From NCBI GenBank assembly GCA_934177725.1, contig CAKPPO010000007.1, forward strand, positions 9,637 through 73,636: a stretch of 64,000 nucleotides of DNA. The letters run 5' to 3'. The notes below the pieces were generated by a model. It was not told the origin of the DNA and ran no database searches. It saw nothing but the letters and a program-made list of their open reading frames with translations. The position numbers were made by a program, and so were the translations under genes. Source of the stretch: an uncultured Clostridia bacterium (GTDB taxonomy: Bacteria > Bacillota > Clostridia > TANB77 > CAG-508). Every line of letters starts with the position of its first letter. Within the stretch, counting starts at the first letter, position 1. Shown piece by piece: positions 60,612 to 64,000 of the stretch.

Positions 60612-63600
60612 ATGAATAAAAAAACTAAAAAAATCATAATAACAATAATTGGGGCAATTATATTATTACTAGGGATCACACAAATATACATATATGCATC
60701 AGACACTATTGCACCAACTATTTTATTTTATGAAAATTCAGGGGAAGTACTAAAAAATAAAAAAGTAGGAGTCTATATTAGCGACGAATCGGGAGTTGCT
60801 AATATAAAATATTCGTGGGATTATGCAACATATCAACAAGAACCTACAATTATACAAAAAGACCCAACAGAAACTGCTATAAGAATAGATTTAGATGTGC
60901 CCACAGCAAATGGATTACACGTGCTATGGATACGTGCTATGGATAAAAATGGCAATGAAACTGAATGGGTAAAACAACCTTATTATGTTGTAGATACATT
61001 AAGTGGAATAACAGATACCACACGTCCTCAACTAGATTTGACTCATACTGATGATTTTCCATTAAGCAAAACTAATGTAGAATTAGAAAGAAAAATCACA
61101 ATAAGAGCGACTGACGATATGACAGGTATAACATTTATAGCATATCGTTGGACACAAGATAATACAAGTACCGGAACATCATCAGATTATGCTATAACAT
61201 ATGAAACAGACACAGTTGTTACATATGCACCAAACCAAATAGGAAAATGGTATTTACAAATATTTATGGCAGATGGTACAAAAAATCAATCATCTGTTAT
61301 TAGCTTTGAATATAATATTATTGATAATATAAAACCAACATTAACATTAAATGGCGATGAAAATATAGATGTAGAATTAGGAACTACATTTACAGATTTA
61401 GGAGCTACATTTAATGATAATTATGATGCACAAAAAATTGTGTATTCAACAGATACAGTTGATGTAAATAAAAGAGGAACATATGTATTAACATACAAAG
61501 CAACAGACTCATCAGGAAATGAGTCTAATATTGTTACAAGAAATGTAACTGTTGTTGGAACAGAAGACACATATGAATTAACATTACCAACTAAGAAAAC
61601 TTATAAGATTAGAGAAGGACTAGATTTAACAGGAGCACAAATAAAAGAAATTTCAAAAAGAGGTGTAGAGACAATAATTCCTGTAACTGAAGATATGTTT
61701 AGTGAATTCAGTACACAAACAATAGGTTTACATTCAGCTTATTTTACATATAAAGATGAGAAATTAGTATATACATATAAAGTAGAAGACTATGTAACAG
61801 GATTAGAATTGACATTACCAAATAAGTTAACATATGAATATAAAGAACAATTAGATGTAACAGGTGGATTAGTAAGAAAAGTTATGGCATCTGGAATTGA
61901 AATGCCATATGAAAAAATGGATATATCAATGATATCTGGATTTACAAGTGATACTGTAGGCAAAGTAATACTTACAGTAAATTATCTAGGCAAAAAGGAA
62001 TATTTTGAAATTGAAATAGTAGATAGTTATGCACCAGAAATTACTTTAATTGGTGAAAATCCACAAATAATCGAAGTAGGAAGTAATTACGAAGAATTAG
62101 GCGCAACAGCTACAGATATTTATGATGATGAAAAAGGAATAGAATTATATATTATTAAAGATGCTTCAAATGTTAATACAAGTAAAATAGGTGAATATGA
62201 AGTAATATATACTTGTGCTGATTCTTTAGGAAAAACAGCACAAGTTAAGAGAACAGTAAAAGTTGTAGACACACAAACTATACCTGTAATTACTTTATCA
62301 GGTAATGAAGTAGAAAGTATAGAAATAGGAGAAAATTATGTAGATGCAGGCGCAACTGCATATGATAGTTATGATGGAGATTTAACAGACAGAATAACTA
62401 CTATTATAAAAAAACATAATGGTGAAATAGCTAACACAATAGATACATCAATAGGTGAGATATATACAATTATATATAATGTATCAGATGTTTCTGGAAA
62501 CAGTGCAGAACCAAAAACAAGAACTATACACGTAGTAAATCATAGTGAATTAAATAGATTGAGAAATGAAGTAGTACCAGGATTAAACAAAAATGACTAT
62601 TATTCTTCATCATGGGAAAATTTACAAAATGTTATAAATGATTTACAAATAAGATATACAACACAAACAGAAATAGACCAAGCAGTAGAAAGAGTAAAAA
62701 ATGCAATAAATTCACTAGTAACAATCTTATCTAGATTATCTTACAATTTGAACAGTGTTACTTATAATGGATTACAACAACCAGTAATAGTAACTGCTGC
62801 AGAAGGCGTAGAAAATTTAGGAACAATAACAGTAAAATATAATGGAAATACAGAAGCGCCAATAAATGTAGGAATTTATAATATTACAGTTGATATTGAA
62901 GGAACTACAGAGTATGAAGCAAAAAGCAATATTAGTTTAGGAAACTATGAAATAGTAAAAAAATCAGTAACAGTAAAAGCTGATAACAAAACAAGTATGT
63001 ATGGAGATGCTTTAGTAGAACTAACATATACAATTCCAGAAGGTACATTAGTAGGAAATGATAATAAAGAAGCTTTAGGAGTTACATTAGTAAAAGAAGA
63101 CGGTCTAACAGTAGGAAACTATGCAATAACAGGAAAATCAAATAGCACAAACTATGATGTAACAGTAGAACCAGCTAACTACGAAATTACTAAGAAAACA
63201 GCAACAGTAAAAGCAGACAACAAGACAAGTGTATATGGAGAAGCTTTAGTAGAATTAACATATACAGTAGATGACGGAACTTTAGTAGGAAATGATGATA
63301 AAACAGCCTTAGAAATTACACTAGTAAAAGAAGATGGCCTAGCAGTAGGAAATTACGCAATAACAGGAACATCAAACAGCACAAACTATGATGTAACAGT
63401 AGAACCAGCTAATTACGAAGTTACTAAGAAAGCAGTAACAGTAAAAGCTGATAACAAGACAAGTGTATATGGAGATGCTCTAGTAGAATTAACATATACA
63501 GTAGATGACGGAATTTTAGTAGGAAATGATGATAAATCAGCTTTAGGAATTACACTAGTAAAAGAAGACGGAATAACAGTAGGAAACTACAAAATAACAG

Positions 63601-64000
63601 GAACATCAAGCAGTGCAAACTATGCTGTAACAGTAGAACCAGCTAATTACGAAATTACTAAGAAAACAGTAACTGTAAAAGCTGATAACAAGACAAGTGT
63701 ATATGGAGAAGCTCTAGTAGAATTAACATATACAGTAGATGACGGAATTTTAGTAGGAAATGATGATAAAACAGCTTTAGGAATTACATTAGTAAAAGAA
63801 GACGGTTTAACAGTAGGAAATTATGCAATAACAGGAACATCAAATAGTGCAAATTATGATGTAACAGTAGAACCAGCTAACTACGAAATTACTAAGAAAG
63901 CAGTAATAGTAAAAGCAGACAATAAGACAAGTGTATATGGAGACGCTTTAGTAGAATTAACATATACAGTAAATGATGGCGTTTTAGTAGGAAACGATGA
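60612..64000 (+). CDS. large repeat-rich surface adhesin (partial at the window end)
   Basis: At least 1,129 residues, open at the right edge. A Lys-rich start and hydrophobic helix (IIITIIGAIILLLGITQIYI) act as signal or anchor. Then come Ig-like regions, with two or three DUF5011-type domains: LNGDENIDVELGTTFTDLGA near residue 252, and PEITLIGENPQIIEVGSNYE and VITLSGNEVESIEIGENYVD near residues 480-560. A FIVAR-like helical region follows at about 650-700 (SELNRLRNEVVPGLNKNDYY), then a tandem array of 78-residue MBG-like repeats from about residue 786. Such proteins bind host or matrix glycans or proteins. AGGGAGG precedes the ATG. Confidence 0.82.
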   Translation, partial: MNKKTKKIIITIIGAIILLLGITQIYIYASDTIAPTILFYENSGEVLKNKKVGVYISDESGVANIKYSWDYATYQQEPTIIQKDPTETAIRIDLDVPTANGLHVLWIRAMDKNGNETEWVKQPYYVVDTLSGITDTTRPQLDLTHTDDFPLSKTNVELERKITIRATDDMTGITFIAYRWTQDNTSTGTSSDYAITYETDTVVTYAPNQIGKWYLQIFMADGTKNQSSVISFEYNIIDNIKPTLTLNGDENIDVELGTTFTDLGATFNDNYDAQKIVYSTDTVDVNKRGTYVLTYKATDSSGNESNIVTRNVTVVGTEDTYELTLPTKKTYKIREGLDLTGAQIKEISKRGVETIIPVTEDMFSEFSTQTIGLHSAYFTYKDEKLVYTYKVEDYVTGLELTLPNKLTYEYKEQLDVTGGLVRKVMASGIEMPYEKMDISMISGFTSDTVGKVILTVNYLGKKEYFEIEIVDSYAPEITLIGENPQIIEVGSNYEELGATATDIYDDEKGIELYIIKDASNVNTSKIGEYEVIYTCADSLGKTAQVKRTVKVVDTQTIPVITLSGNEVESIEIGENYVDAGATAYDSYDGDLTDRITTIIKKHNGEIANTIDTSIGEIYTIIYNVSDVSGNSAEPKTRTIHVVNHSELNRLRNEVVPGLNKNDYYSSSWENLQNVINDLQIRYTTQTEIDQAVERVKNAINSLVTILSRLSYNLNSVTYNGLQQPVIVTAAEGVENLGTITVKYNGNTEAPINVGIYNITVDIEGTTEYEAKSNISLGNYEIVKKSVTVKADNKTSMYGDALVELTYTIPEGTLVGNDNKEALGVTLVKEDGLTVGNYAITGKSNSTNYDVTVEPANYEITKKTATVKADNKTSVYGEALVELTYTVDDGTLVGNDDKTALEITLVKEDGLAVGNYAITGTSNSTNYDVTVEPANYEVTKKAVTVKADNKTSVYGDALVELTYTVDDGILVGNDDKSALGITLVKEDGITVGNYKITGTSSSANYAVTVEPANYEITKKTVTVKADNKTSVYGEALVELTYTVDDGILVGNDDKTALGITLVKEDGLTVGNYAITGTSNSANYDVTVEPANYEITKKAVIVKADNKTSVYGDALVELTYTVNDGVLVGND
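62967..64000 (+). repeat. tandem 234-bp repeats encoding MBG-like domains
   Basis: Units start at 62967, 63201, 63435, 63669 and 63903, exactly 234 bases apart; the fifth is cut by the window end. Each encodes 78 residues opening VKADNKTSVYGDALVELTYT. The later units are nearly identical, so copy number may vary. Confidence 0.92.

Noticed and set aside
62967..64000. The regularly spaced repeats as a CRISPR array
   Set aside because: The units are 234 bases, contiguous and in frame with the adhesin; there are no unique spacers and no cas genes.

Overview
The window is a very AT-rich chromosomal segment using the standard code (TAA, TAG and TGA all act as stops), with purine-rich Shine-Dalgarno sites and many textbook sigma-A promoters. 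LytR-CpsA-Psr, CpsB/CpsD/Wzz-type regulators, a Prx6-like peroxiredoxin, an NPKTG sorting signal and a YtvI-like permease point to a low-GC Bacillota, most likely an anaerobic class Clostridia commensal. The species cannot be named from sequence alone. No rRNA, CRISPR array, integrase or transposase gene is visible.

Layout. 1-1.4 kb: two minus-strand paralogous coiled-coil proteins built from 7-, 11- and 15-residue repeats. 1.7-20.1 kb: an envelope-polysaccharide (capsule/EPS) locus: VanZ-like protein, LCP ligase, initiating sugar-phosphate transferase, four glycosyltransferases, acyl-/acetyltransferases, EpsG-like polymerase, TupA-like ATP-grasp protein, Wzx flippase, UDP-sugar epimerase and GDP-fucose synthesis (ManA, ManC, Gmd, Fcl; no phosphomannomutase here). 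20.3-24.5 kb: chain-length control (Wzz, CpsD kinase, CpsB phosphatase, then a second Wzz-kinase fusion with a ruined P-loop). 24.6-28.0 kb: peroxiredoxin, then an IbrA-like PP-loop protein, a GNAT-like protein, an IbrB/ParB-like protein and a DUF1540-like peptide. 28.1-31.6 kb: a beta-CASP metallo-hydrolase with a small partner, divergent from a ClpC-D1/M41-peptidase fusion whose ATPase looks inactive. 31.8-34.5 kb: fructose-bisphosphate aldolase, SmpB and two small membrane-anchored proteins. 34.6-40.2 kb: a set that parallels the Gram-negative Arn (aminoarabinose) pathway: ArnC/GtrB-like transferase, GT-C enzyme, WecE-type aminotransferase, ATP-grasp ligase and two small EamA-type transporters. 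40.3-51.9 kb: lipid kinase, a sortase-anchored protein, UvrB, a frameshifted CysE, two small orphan genes, UvrA, a CMP-kinase-like protein and MurD. 52.0-53.2 kb: a Pro/Arg-rich protein and an independently transcribed minus-strand tRNA-like RNA with a 43-nt hairpin in its anticodon loop. 53.2-60.5 kb: CBS protein, YtvI-like permease, small orphan gene, DUF1980-like protein, SecA, HEAT-repeat protein and a secreted protein behind an attenuator-like leader. 60.6 kb to the end: a giant repeat-rich surface adhesin that runs off the window.

How the parts work together. Most of the window builds or anchors cell-envelope glycans and surface proteins. The first locus makes a polymer that probably contains fucose; the second (34.6-40.2 kb) probably adds an amino-sugar decoration through an undecaprenyl-linked intermediate. 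The best candidates for undescribed biology are the tRNA-like RNA, the ClpC-D1/M41 fusion beside a beta-CASP nuclease, the IbrA-GNAT-IbrB cassette and the Arn-like pathway. All functional calls rest on motif recognition by eye; no database search was run.
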